Shown: positions 22,077 to 30,003 of the stretch, piece after piece
How positions within the stretch are numbered: the first letter of the stretch is position 1
Layout: each line of letters starts with the position of its first letter
DNA from: a virus
Reading direction: 5' to 3' (one strand)
Length of the DNA: 64,000 nucleotides
IMG/VR virus record: IMGVR_UViG_3300008516_000085
Span: 1 to 64,000 of that record
Notes under the pieces: generated by a model
Told to the model about the DNA's origin: nothing
The model's database searches: none
Seen by the model: only the letters and a program-made list of their open reading frames with translations
Made by a program: the position numbers and the translations under genes

Positions 22077-23608
22077 ACGATATCACTTATATCTATAATA
22101 TTATCAGCATTCTCAATAGAATGAGTGTAGTTCCAAATAAATCCAGTATCAAAATCTATGCATGCATCAAAGGGCTTGAAAAATCTATTTCTTCTATTTT
22201 TAAGACAACAAAATTTTAATCGATTATTATCCCCATCATTATCAAACTTATACTCGGATACAATTAAATCTGCAGATCTCTCTATTTCATGATTATTACT
22301 TATTGCTGTAAGATCATATATTCCCTCATTCTTTTTCGCCTCTTTGTATCCATCACGATTACACTGATGAGGAGACAATATCCTCATTCCCATACCATTA
22401 TTAAAAGTGATACACAATCTCTTTAGATTCTTTACAATATTATTGGTAGTCTCGTTGTGATCCCTAGAACGCTCCTCCTCATCAGCTCCCATGAGACTAA
22501 TATAATCTATCACCCCAAATTCAAGATTTCTACCCGTAAGCTGGAGATCTTGCTGATACTGTCGAAACCTCAACTCAATATCAGAAAGAGTTGTTACCGT
22601 TTTATCTGGCTGCCAAATGTAAACCCTCCCATATACATTACCATCAGTATTGGTATCAAAGTCATCACAAACTTTGAAATAGTATTCTTTTTCTTCAGCA
22701 TTTAATCGAGCATATATGACATTGTTATAAGAAATTTTACCTACGAGATGAGCATACTGGGGCCATAAGACTCTAAAACGAGGATTACAACTATGAAGAA
22801 CATAAATTTTATCACGAATTTCTCTAAATGACATTTCCAATGTAATAAATGCTGTATTCCATCCCCCATATAATGCTCTATATGCCATATTAAGAGCAAA
22901 GGTAGTTTTACAATGTCCTGTAAACGCTGTAATAATCATCAACTCACCACTCTTAAGACCTCCTGTAGATTCATCAATATTCTGAAGCCAAGTTTGTATC
23001 CCGATAGAACCCCCTGGATTTGCTTCAGCTTTATTATAATCCTTTTTTGCTTCTCTTATGTCCTCTTCACTTATAATCTGACTCTCTGTTTTTATCCCAT
23101 TTTCTTTTTCACTAAAAGGTCTGGTTTCTCTTGCAATATAGGATATTGAATCTGAGATGCCTTTTAGTTTAACTTTATGCCTCTTCTTCGTAATGACAAG
23201 ACCACTTGAAGCTATTTTTTGAGCATTATTAAGAACTTTATCTAATTCTAAAATTTGTTGTTGTTCATTATACTGCTTAACTATCGTACGATAATCCATG
23301 CCAACATAGGGTTGCTGCCCTTTTATTTTATCGAGGATTACCAGAACCGATTCACTCCCCTCAACATTTTTAAAGTGATTTTTTATAAATTCAAAAGAGG
23401 GAACTTCCTGTACATCTGCATCACACTTTTTAATATATTCAAGAATAAAATAGTAGATATTCTTATATGCTTTTTCTTCCGGAGACTTGGGTATTATCTT
23501 CTGAAGAGCTCTAAAATTCTTTATACAATCCATTTGAGAAATTGTTTCTCTACCCTCAGCATTTTTTATATAAATAATAGATCTAAATATTTCATCTATT
23601 TCTATCAT
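22073..23608 (-). CDS. DnaB-like replicative helicase with unusual Walker A
   Basis: A 511-residue protein. The N-terminal helical domain (1-110) is like the DnaB N-domain. A RecA-fold core starts near 195: GGLKSGELMIITAFTGHCKT with Walker A at 228-235, Walker B-like FGVIDYISLM, and the DnaB-family region SPHQCNRDGYKEAKK plus LTAISNNHEIERSADLIVSEY. The usual Gly before Lys in Walker A is Cys here (GHCKT). The ring-shaped helicase would unwind DNA at the fork. The N-terminal half carries a Lys-rich linker at 140-150. The Cys substitution is clear in the DNA and is flagged separately. Confidence 0.88.
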   Translation of the reverse strand: MIEIDEIFRSIIYIKNAEGRETISQMDCIKNFRALQKIIPKSPEEKAYKNIYYFILEYIKKCDADVQEVPSFEFIKNHFKNVEGSESVLVILDKIKGQQPYVGMDYRTIVKQYNEQQQILELDKVLNNAQKIASSGLVITKKRHKVKLKGISDSISYIARETRPFSEKENGIKTESQIISEEDIREAKKDYNKAEANPGGSIGIQTWLQNIDESTGGLKSGELMIITAFTGHCKTTFALNMAYRALYGGWNTAFITLEMSFREIRDKIYVLHSCNPRFRVLWPQYAHLVGKISYNNVIYARLNAEEKEYYFKVCDDFDTNTDGNVYGRVYIWQPDKTVTTLSDIELRFRQYQQDLQLTGRNLEFGVIDYISLMGADEEERSRDHNETTNNIVKNLKRLCITFNNGMGMRILSPHQCNRDGYKEAKKNEGIYDLTAISNNHEIERSADLIVSEYKFDNDGDNNRLKFCCLKNRRNRFFKPFDACIDFDTGFIWNYTHSIENADNIIDISDIV

Positions 23609-23616
23609 AATATCCC

Positions 23617-24300
23617 CTATACATTAGAAACAGCATCATTTAAATTTTTTTCATTCTTAATCAAAGATTCTGCACGAGAAACATACCCTTTAAATTTTTG
23701 CAGTGTATCCAAGTTAATGTGCTTATATGTTGTAAGATAAGACTCTAAATCAACACTATATTCTCGAGCTTCTTTTAGATGTTCTTCACTGTAAACATAA
23801 ATCCAAGTAGGCTTTGCAATTCTACTACGATTTTTAATCACCTCTGAAACACAGTCCTTAAGACTAGTATATCGGGCACTGGAGGTAAACATCAATGCCA
23901 TCATATCATATTGATTAAGATGACTCGTTGTTAACCAATCTCCTGAAGTACCTCTTGGAACATTGTACTGTTCAACGATAGTCCCTCCTTCAAGAATTAT
24001 GTAATTTTTATACATAAACCCTTTTAAAAAATAACATTTTACAATGTAAAGAAAAATATCTTCTACACCATAAAAAATGTAATTTTTATTATTACCATAT
24101 TCACTATGAACTAGTACAGAGTCCTCCGGGTGAGGCATACTTACGGGGGATAGTATTCCAAATTTTTTACCGATACTAATGTTTATTTTACAATAGCATG
24201 GCTCGGTATGGGGGTAGAGTGTTCTGTGACCCCCAACATTTTTTTCCACAAAACCAGTTGAGATAAAACCAGTGTCATGACAATATGGGCATTTTTCCAT
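23617..24300 (-). CDS. Zinc-binding protein, possible helicase loader or accessory factor
   Basis: A 227-residue protein. It starts MEKCPYCHDTGFISTGFV and continues with PCYCKI: the Cys-x2-Cys...Cys-x-Cys head seen in DnaC/IstB-type loaders and DnaJ-like zinc sites. The rest has YIILEGGTIVEQYNVPRG, DMMALMFTSSARYTSLKDCV and KPTWIYVYSEEHLKEAREY, an alpha/beta layout like a P-loop fold but with no Walker A. It lies directly upstream of the DnaB-like gene (8-base gap), the usual position of a loader. Assignment as a loader rests on that position and the zinc head only. Confidence 0.55.
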   Translation of the reverse strand: MEKCPYCHDTGFISTGFVEKNVGGHRTLYPHTEPCYCKINISIGKKFGILSPVSMPHPEDSVLVHSEYGNNKNYIFYGVEDIFLYIVKCYFLKGFMYKNYIILEGGTIVEQYNVPRGTSGDWLTTSHLNQYDMMALMFTSSARYTSLKDCVSEVIKNRSRIAKPTWIYVYSEEHLKEAREYSVDLESYLTTYKHINLDTLQKFKGYVSRAESLIKNEKNLNDAVSNV

Positions 24301-24306
24301 AAACTT

Positions 24307-27300
24307 TTATGCAACTTTTTTGAAAACTGAATTATATAGGGCATCAATTATGCCCTCTTCATCCTTAAACAAAATCTCATCATCTTTAAACTTTATTGCA
24401 CCCTCAGCTATATCACCAATTACTTCACTTATTAAATTTTTCTTACTATCAAGGATATCAAGGACATGTTCATCGATAGTCTTTTGATTAACCATATGAA
24501 GAAGCAAAATATGTTCCCTGATACTACCTATCCTCTGAGCTCTACCAATAGATTGATAAAGATCCCCATAAGACCATGGTGTATCATAATAAAGTATTAT
24601 TCCTGCAGCTTGCAAATTTATTGCTGCAGATCCAGCCTGAGTAATAAAAATAATCTTACAATCTTGCTTTAAATCTTGGAAATATTTACGAGAATCATTT
24701 CTTTCCTGAATATTGTTATCTCCGGTAATCTGTGTGTATTTTATACCAAGATCATCAAGTATTACTGATAATCTCTTAATACCCGTTTTAAATCGTGTAA
24801 ATACAATTGTTTTTTCATCTGAAAGTTCTTGATCAAACAATCTTCTAAATTCGGTTTCTTTTGAACTCTCACCTTCTTCACCTAACCATCCAGGACCATT
24901 AGATACTAACTGACAATAAGATAAAGCAGCTATCTTATTTTTTTCTAAACCTTCTTTAGTAAGAGATTCTTCATATCTTATTCGAAGTAACTCATACATC
25001 TTTTCTTCTTTTTCAGTAGGCTGAGCAGTGTTATTATAATAAGATTCGAATTTAAAATATTTTTCTCTTATCAACTTACAATAAAGCTCACCGCTTAATG
25101 CTTTTCTATAAAGCTGTGTCTGTTCCTCAGACATTTCCAAAATAACCTTTCGAGAGATAAGTCGAGGAAGTTCATCTGCTACTTCTCTGGTTTTTCTTGC
25201 TAAAAAGAAAGGATCAATAATCTGCTTAAATTTTCCAAGATTTTTGTATCCTACTACTTTATTAAAAAATCGCTTTTTACCTTTTCTCCATAAAGACATT
25301 TTTTTGCGCACAGCATATTCATTAAGAAAAGCTATTTTCCCTGGAAAAATACCCGGAGTTATTACCCTATATATAAAATAAGCTTCCTCTAATCTATTTT
25401 TTATAATAGTTGCAGACATTCCATAACAATATGTTGCCTTATCCGATATCTCGTTAGCACCAAACCATGTTTTAGTTTTCCCGTTTTTAAATTCTTGGCA
25501 GTTACTTACGAGAATATTATTAGCGAAATAACTGTGATTATCCTCTACTTCAATATTATACTTGTATCTCGAAAAAGTTTTTTTAGAGTATTCGAATGGG
25601 GTGCTATATTCAATAACATCCTCACACCTTTCCCAACCATCATCTTCAACTTGATAAGTCTCCCAAAACCCCCCACACGGAAGCATAGATTTATACAACA
25701 TGCACGGGGGTATGTAATCAGATATCAAGTGTAATAACTTTATGCTACTATCTTTATTTGCTCTTAAACTATATAATTTCTTTCCACTTTTTGTTTGAGG
25801 GACGATAATAAACTCGATTCCCCAAGTAACTCTAAAATAATCTATGATTATCTCATTCTCTTTTTTAGAAAAGCCATGCGTACTTAAAGTTACTTTATCC
25901 CCATGTCTATTAGAGTATGACCCATCATCACAATACCATATTGCTATCCCAATAGGAGTTAGGCTCTCCAACCACTTTTTTGATACAACTTTTTTCCCTG
26001 ATTTATTAACTATATTTAAGTCACGTATAATATCTGTAATTGCAGTGGAGCACTCCGTACCAATGGTGTGCATAGGCTCTTTATTCCAACCGCTTTTCTG
26101 AATTGTTTCAAATGTTATGTGGTGAGACATCAGTTTTTTCTTAAAATCTAAGTAATCTAACCTCTTCCTTGATTGCATCATTTTTACTCCAGTACCAAGA
26201 CCCTGAAGCAATCTTTTTATATATCGTATACTCCCATCACCTAACAATGATCCAAGTATAATCTGTTTTTGTATATCTGTTATTTTCTTTATAACCCCAT
26301 AGACTATATCTCCTGGAATTAGCTCATCTGCTCTCTTTTTACCTAAAGATGTGTAGAATCCATGGTTAGGGCTACATATTACAGACAGAGTTCTTTTTCT
26401 TTTTACCTTGTACCAACGTACAGCCTCATTCCTAAAAAAACTTACAACTTTTTTAACCTCAATCTTATTAGTCTCAAAGTTAAAAGACAAGACATCTACG
26501 CTCATTTCTCTGGATACAATCTTGCCGATAAGTTCGGTAGTACCATCTGCTAATGTGATCGGGGTATGATAGCTAAAGCATTCGTCAAAGGCTACCTGAT
26601 ATGTAGGTAATCTATTTTCAATAATAAATTTATAATCTTCTTTAACGGCATAGTAGTTCACTATAAGGACATCAGCTTTTATAACCTGATATTGTGCCTT
26701 ACGAGCTGCAAAACCCCTAATGATACAGCATTTGTGACCTGCTGCCTTTAACTCTTCTATTGTACCATACTGACCAGTACTCTTCATTCTACGTGTTTTT
26801 GGGTCCTTACACCGAACCTCACCAAATTCATTAGTGAGAACATGCACAGTGATACCTACACAGAATGTTTCAAATTCCTCTTTCCATTGCTGCATAGCTG
26901 ATTTTGGAGTTGCTACTATAAGTTTAAGTTTTGGTTCCGTCATACGACGATAAACGTATGAGGTTATCATCTGTAAGGTGTTGTGGTTTACAAAGCCATT
27001 ACCAACAAAGTTATGCTCTTCAGGAACATGAAAGTCTGCAAATGTATCTCTAACTTCTTCTACCAAAACTATCTTATCAAAATAGTAATTCTTATCTTGA
27101 ATAAATTTTAAGATAGAATAGTTCGAAACTACTTCTTTTAAATTATGTGTCGCTATCGCTTGCATAAATGAATCAAGTAAATCATAAGTCAGTCTTTTCT
27201 TCTTATAAATAACTTCTTCAATCATTCTTTTTAAGCGATAACCTACCAAACCCTTCCAACCAGATCCTTTTACAGAAAAACCTTTATGTTCAGGAAGACT

Positions 27301-28554
27301 TTTTAAATGAAGAACGATATCCTTTATTGCTTGTTTTAATAAGGGTTTACCTATAGGTATTATATCTGTATTACTATTTCTTTTCTTTTTTGCTATCTGA
27401 TTAAGAAGATCATTTTTTCTATTTGATATAAACCCTATCGTTTCTTGAAATTTGACAAGATCTCTACCACAAAAATAAAGAATAAAATAAGGCTTTCTTT
27501 CTTCCCTTATTTTTATATTTTTCTTTTTTAACCTTGATGTAATTCCAAAACTCAACAACAACAACTGTATTTGTTTTAAAAGTTCCTGAGATTTTGAAGA
27601 ACAACTGATTATATTGTTTGATAGCTCTACACCACCATCCCCTTCAAAATATGCCCTTAAAAAAGCTCGAATAACCGACTTTGGGGACGACAAAATGGAA
27701 TTAGGAACTGTTTGATCACCTGATCGTGCATCAGGATTAATCCCTAAAAGTTCAAGTACTCGTACTATTTCCAAACTATTTATGGTTATTTCTTTTTTAT
27801 AATTTAGAACATCTTCGGATTGACTATATCCAAAAACTTCTTGTAATAACTCACGTATCCGACTATTAATAGAAGAATCAAATTGTGTAATAACCACGGT
27901 ATACTTACGGGGACAATGCCCCTCTGATACATAGAAACCTAATAACTCTGCCAATGCCTCATCAAGATATCCTGGAATTTTATAATCTATAGAATGACTA
28001 CTATCTTTTTTATATGTAATATCAACATAAGTATCCGAAAATAAACCTTCCCTACAAATACAAACATAGTCTCCCACTTTTAGAGTATCTAATCGTTTGT
28101 ATTCAAAAGAATCAATATCCGGAGCATATATTGGATGGTGACCCAAACCTATTAATTCATAACCCTTCTGAGTTACTACCTTAATACCTTCTCTATCACC
28201 ACAATAATACACAGCATCAGGTCTAACCGCACCATTTATAGTAAGCAGCCCACAGTTACCTGAATACGGATAAAGAGTATCCTCTTTTGGGTTTTGTGGA
28301 ATAAACTCTTCCAGTCTCTTAAAACCTTCAGTCGTGGGTAGGTAGGTATCTTTCGTTAAGCACTTACCTAAACCTACGCCGTCTCCCAAGACCATACGAG
28401 CGAGGGAAAGGAGATGAAGAGCTCCTATTACTTGATAATCACGAAGTTTTGTTGTGGATTTGAGATATGAGCAAGGTTTTAAAGTTGCTTTTTTTGCCCG
28501 TCTGAGTTTTTTTAAAAATTCATAGTTAGACGGAATGCTAGCAAATGCAGCCAT
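24307..28554 (-). CDS. SNF2-type DNA helicase/ATPase precursor with two inteins
   Basis: A 1415-residue precursor; about 594 residues remain after removing two inteins. The N-lobe has LRDYQVIGALHLLSLARMVLGDGVGLGK | T (Walker A, residues 59-64 plus 526), motif Ia IVATPKSAMQQWKEEF, VLIVNYYAV, motif II FDE | CQEF and motif III YGMSATIIKN. The C-lobe has IVFTRFKTGIKRL, FITQAGSAAINLQAAGIILYYDTPW and motif VI YQSIGRAQRIGS. This is the SWI2/SNF2 layout: a dsDNA translocase that remodels DNA-protein complexes or forks. The Walker B sequence is DECQ. It lies 6 bases upstream of the zinc-binding gene. Activity needs both inteins to splice. Confidence 0.93.
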   Translation of the reverse strand: MAAFASIPSNYEFLKKLRRAKKATLKPCSYLKSTTKLRDYQVIGALHLLSLARMVLGDGVGLGKCLTKDTYLPTTEGFKRLEEFIPQNPKEDTLYPYSGNCGLLTINGAVRPDAVYYCGDREGIKVVTQKGYELIGLGHHPIYAPDIDSFEYKRLDTLKVGDYVCICREGLFSDTYVDITYKKDSSHSIDYKIPGYLDEALAELLGFYVSEGHCPRKYTVVITQFDSSINSRIRELLQEVFGYSQSEDVLNYKKEITINSLEIVRVLELLGINPDARSGDQTVPNSILSSPKSVIRAFLRAYFEGDGGVELSNNIISCSSKSQELLKQIQLLLLSFGITSRLKKKNIKIREERKPYFILYFCGRDLVKFQETIGFISNRKNDLLNQIAKKKRNSNTDIIPIGKPLLKQAIKDIVLHLKSLPEHKGFSVKGSGWKGLVGYRLKRMIEEVIYKKKRLTYDLLDSFMQAIATHNLKEVVSNYSILKFIQDKNYYFDKIVLVEEVRDTFADFHVPEEHNFVGNGFVNHNTLQMITSYVYRRMTEPKLKLIVATPKSAMQQWKEEFETFCVGITVHVLTNEFGEVRCKDPKTRRMKSTGQYGTIEELKAAGHKCCIIRGFAARKAQYQVIKADVLIVNYYAVKEDYKFIIENRLPTYQVAFDECFSYHTPITLADGTTELIGKIVSREMSVDVLSFNFETNKIEVKKVVSFFRNEAVRWYKVKRKRTLSVICSPNHGFYTSLGKKRADELIPGDIVYGVIKKITDIQKQIILGSLLGDGSIRYIKRLLQGLGTGVKMMQSRKRLDYLDFKKKLMSHHITFETIQKSGWNKEPMHTIGTECSTAITDIIRDLNIVNKSGKKVVSKKWLESLTPIGIAIWYCDDGSYSNRHGDKVTLSTHGFSKKENEIIIDYFRVTWGIEFIIVPQTKSGKKLYSLRANKDSSIKLLHLISDYIPPCMLYKSMLPCGGFWETYQVEDDGWERCEDVIEYSTPFEYSKKTFSRYKYNIEVEDNHSYFANNILVSNCQEFKNGKTKTWFGANEISDKATYCYGMSATIIKNRLEEAYFIYRVITPGIFPGKIAFLNEYAVRKKMSLWRKGKKRFFNKVVGYKNLGKFKQIIDPFFLARKTREVADELPRLISRKVILEMSEEQTQLYRKALSGELYCKLIREKYFKFESYYNNTAQPTEKEEKMYELLRIRYEESLTKEGLEKNKIAALSYCQLVSNGPGWLGEEGESSKETEFRRLFDQELSDEKTIVFTRFKTGIKRLSVILDDLGIKYTQITGDNNIQERNDSRKYFQDLKQDCKIIFITQAGSAAINLQAAGIILYYDTPWSYGDLYQSIGRAQRIGSIREHILLLHMVNQKTIDEHVLDILDSKKNLISEVIGDIAEGAIKFKDDEILFKDEEGIIDALYNSVFKKVA
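25501..26580 (-). mobile_element. Intein B in the SNF2 helicase (360 residues, residues 659-1018)
   Basis: Inserted between DE and CQ of motif II (Walker B). It starts CFSYHTPITLADG, has block B LSVICSPNHGFYT, and ends SYFANNILVSN; Cys1019 is the +1 residue. The residue before the terminal Asn is Ser, not His. Its LAGLIDADG-type repeats look intact: IILGSLLGDGSIRY and IAIWYCDDGSYSNRHG, so the endonuclease may still be active. Boundaries were checked at the codon level. Confidence 0.93.
26980..28362 (-). mobile_element. Intein A in the SNF2 helicase (461 residues, residues 65-525)
   Basis: Inserted between K64 and T526 of Walker A (GVGLGK | T). It starts CLTKDTYLPTTEGFKRLEEF, has block B ELIGLGHHPIYAP, and ends NFVGNGFVNHN with the usual His-Asn; the +1 residue is Thr. 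LAGLIDADG-type repeats: LAELLGFYVSEGH (first, with Glu for Asp) and FLRAYFEGDGGVE (second). It is the largest intein of the four. Without splicing the helicase cannot bind ATP. Confidence 0.94.
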
Positions 28555-28592
28555 CAGGTATATCTCCTGCTCAGATTTCCAGAAACGACTCT

Positions 28593-28624
28593 TATAAGAC
28601 TATTAAATCTTATACAAAGTCAAA
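28593..28624 (-). promoter_or_regulatory. Inverted repeat and -35-like box before the SNF2 gene
   Basis: Plus-strand TATAAGA (28593-28599) and TCTTATA (28608-28614) form an inverted repeat with an 8-base spacer. A minus-strand TTGACT (28624-28619) lies just upstream. It could be an operator or a promoter for the gene starting at 28554. Similar ATCTTATA words occur at 8640 and 10615. Confidence 0.35.
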
Positions 28625-28639
28625 AACAATTCCAAAAAA

Positions 28640-28762
28640 GACAGTTTGTCTTATAGGGGCTAATTCAAGCTAAATTCGGACTATCAAACTTGAACCTCAG
28701 ATTTGTAACCCCTTGTCCACTCTAAAGATATGTAAGAATGGTTTACTTTTTAAGACTCTGTC
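28640..28762 (-). ncRNA. Structured RNA candidate upstream of the helicase
   Basis: The minus-strand ends pair: GACAG-A-GTCTT (28762-28752) with AAGAC-AAA-CTGTC (28652-28640), followed by TTTTTT, a terminator-like end. Inside, CCATTC/GAGTGG closes a 13-base loop that contains CTTACAT-like sequence (TTACATATC), GGGGTTA pairs with TAGCCCC, and within it TTCAAG pairs with CTTGAA. A promoter-like element lies just upstream (28783-28809). It contains GAGGTTCAAG, a T-arm look-alike, but no full tRNA forms. It may be a free small RNA or a leader for the helicase gene. Confidence 0.55.
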
Positions 28763-28782
28763 GAAGCGATACTATTATTAAA

Positions 28783-28809
28783 ACTATATACAAAAAAAAT
28801 TGGTGTCAA
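28783..28809 (-). promoter_or_regulatory. Candidate promoter for the structured RNA/helicase
   Basis: Minus-strand TTGACA (28809-28804), 15-base spacer, TATAGT (28788-28783), then TTTTAATA. The boxes and spacer length are the same as at 8665-8691. It starts just inside the end of the gap after the gene at 28818 and about 20 bases before the structured RNA. Confidence 0.5.
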
Positions 28810-28817
28810 CAGATTTA

Positions 28818-30002
28818 TTAAAGTTTTTCTAAATCTTGAAATTGCTGCATTACTTGTGCCATTTCATCATACTTTTTTGCTAAAGTTCGATTTTTAGTAG
28901 CTTGGGTTCTATACTTATCAACTTCAGATTTAGGATTAATACCAATACCTTTTACGGTTGTACTGGTTGTAGTTGCTTCCTCTTCCTTAGAAGCTTCTTC
29001 TCCCATATATCCTGCAAGTATTCTTCGCGCCATCCGCTGGATTTTATAATTCTCAGATGAAAATCGCTTTTTATTTTGTTCCATAGGACTCCCTGTTGGT
29101 TTTTCCAATACATCTCCTTTTACACTGTTCTTATTCTGCTCATCCACAGATTCAAAAGGAGATTTTTTTTCTATATCAGGACTTTCTTCTGTTTTATTTA
29201 ATAAAGAGGGTTCATTTGGATTCTCTTGCTCTTTTTTTTGTATTTTCTGAAGTACAGGTCCCACAACTTTATTAAATACCGCCTGACCTCCCATATAATG
29301 ACCTCCCGGTACATCATCATTTTTAGGAATATCAAAATTAGGAAGAAGAAGCTGATTTAAATTAGTTGCCCAAATACGGTATTCATCAAAAATCTTCGAG
29401 AAATCAGAAAAATTAATAAATTTCCCTGCTGGTCGAGTTCGATTCAATAAAACATTCCCAATATTATTTGGAGGATCCTGATCTGAGAAAAGGGACTCTC
29501 CCGAATTATCTATATTAATAACCCCAGAATTACCTCGTTTATCAGAATAAAGTATAAGATCTGCTTCAAAATTCTCTATAGTAGCATTCGATTCTTCAGG
29601 ATAAACTTTTTCACTACCCATTATCTTTGTACCCATAGGAGTTAAATCAGCTTCATAAACTGTTAAAGTATTACCATCTTGAGAATACTGGGTAGTAGCT
29701 ATAATCACCTTTTTCCAGCTAAAATAATCAGCAAAATATTTACCAGTGTTTCCTCCCTGGAGTTTTTTTATTAAAGCATCTCTTTCCGGAGTATCACTAT
29801 CCAGGATCTCTGAAAGATAACCAAATTTTATGCTATTTTCAGGAGGAGCATCAAAAAAATAATAGCGCCATCTCTGTACTGGTTTATCAATATTTTGTTC
29901 AGGATGACCTGATATACCCTGCTGCGGATTCATAGAAGAGGGTTCATCATCAGCCGCTACAATATTTCTTAAAACATTATTGAGAATTTTCTTACTTATC
30001 AT
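28818..30002 (-). CDS. Hypothetical protein at the end of the virion gene block
   Basis: A 394-residue protein. An N-terminal Pro/Gly-rich region precedes a beta-rich part (RWRYYFFDAPPENSIKFGYL to about residue 240) with KVIIATTQYSQDGNTLTVYEADL. Then comes a long Lys/Glu/Pro-rich, probably disordered stretch (about 255-310), and finally a helical tail with SENYKIQRMARRILAGYMGE and KYRTQATKNRTLAKKYDEMAQ. No family is recognised. It begins 1 base after the large structural gene at 30004, so it is probably a virion-associated or assembly protein. That assignment is by position. Confidence 0.6.
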   Translation of the reverse strand: MISKKILNNVLRNIVAADDEPSSMNPQQGISGHPEQNIDKPVQRWRYYFFDAPPENSIKFGYLSEILDSDTPERDALIKKLQGGNTGKYFADYFSWKKVIIATTQYSQDGNTLTVYEADLTPMGTKIMGSEKVYPEESNATIENFEADLILYSDKRGNSGVINIDNSGESLFSDQDPPNNIGNVLLNRTRPAGKFINFSDFSKIFDEYRIWATNLNQLLLPNFDIPKNDDVPGGHYMGGQAVFNKVVGPVLQKIQKKEQENPNEPSLLNKTEESPDIEKKSPFESVDEQNKNSVKGDVLEKPTGSPMEQNKKRFSSENYKIQRMARRILAGYMGEEASKEEEATTTSTTVKGIGINPKSEVDKYRTQATKNRTLAKKYDEMAQVMQQFQDLEKL

Positions 30003-30003
30003 A

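Noticed and set aside
28660-28740. A tRNA upstream of the SNF2 helicase, suggested by GAGGTTCAAG
   Set aside because: The T-stem does not close, no anticodon arm forms, and the bases pair better in other helices. It was kept as a structured RNA only.
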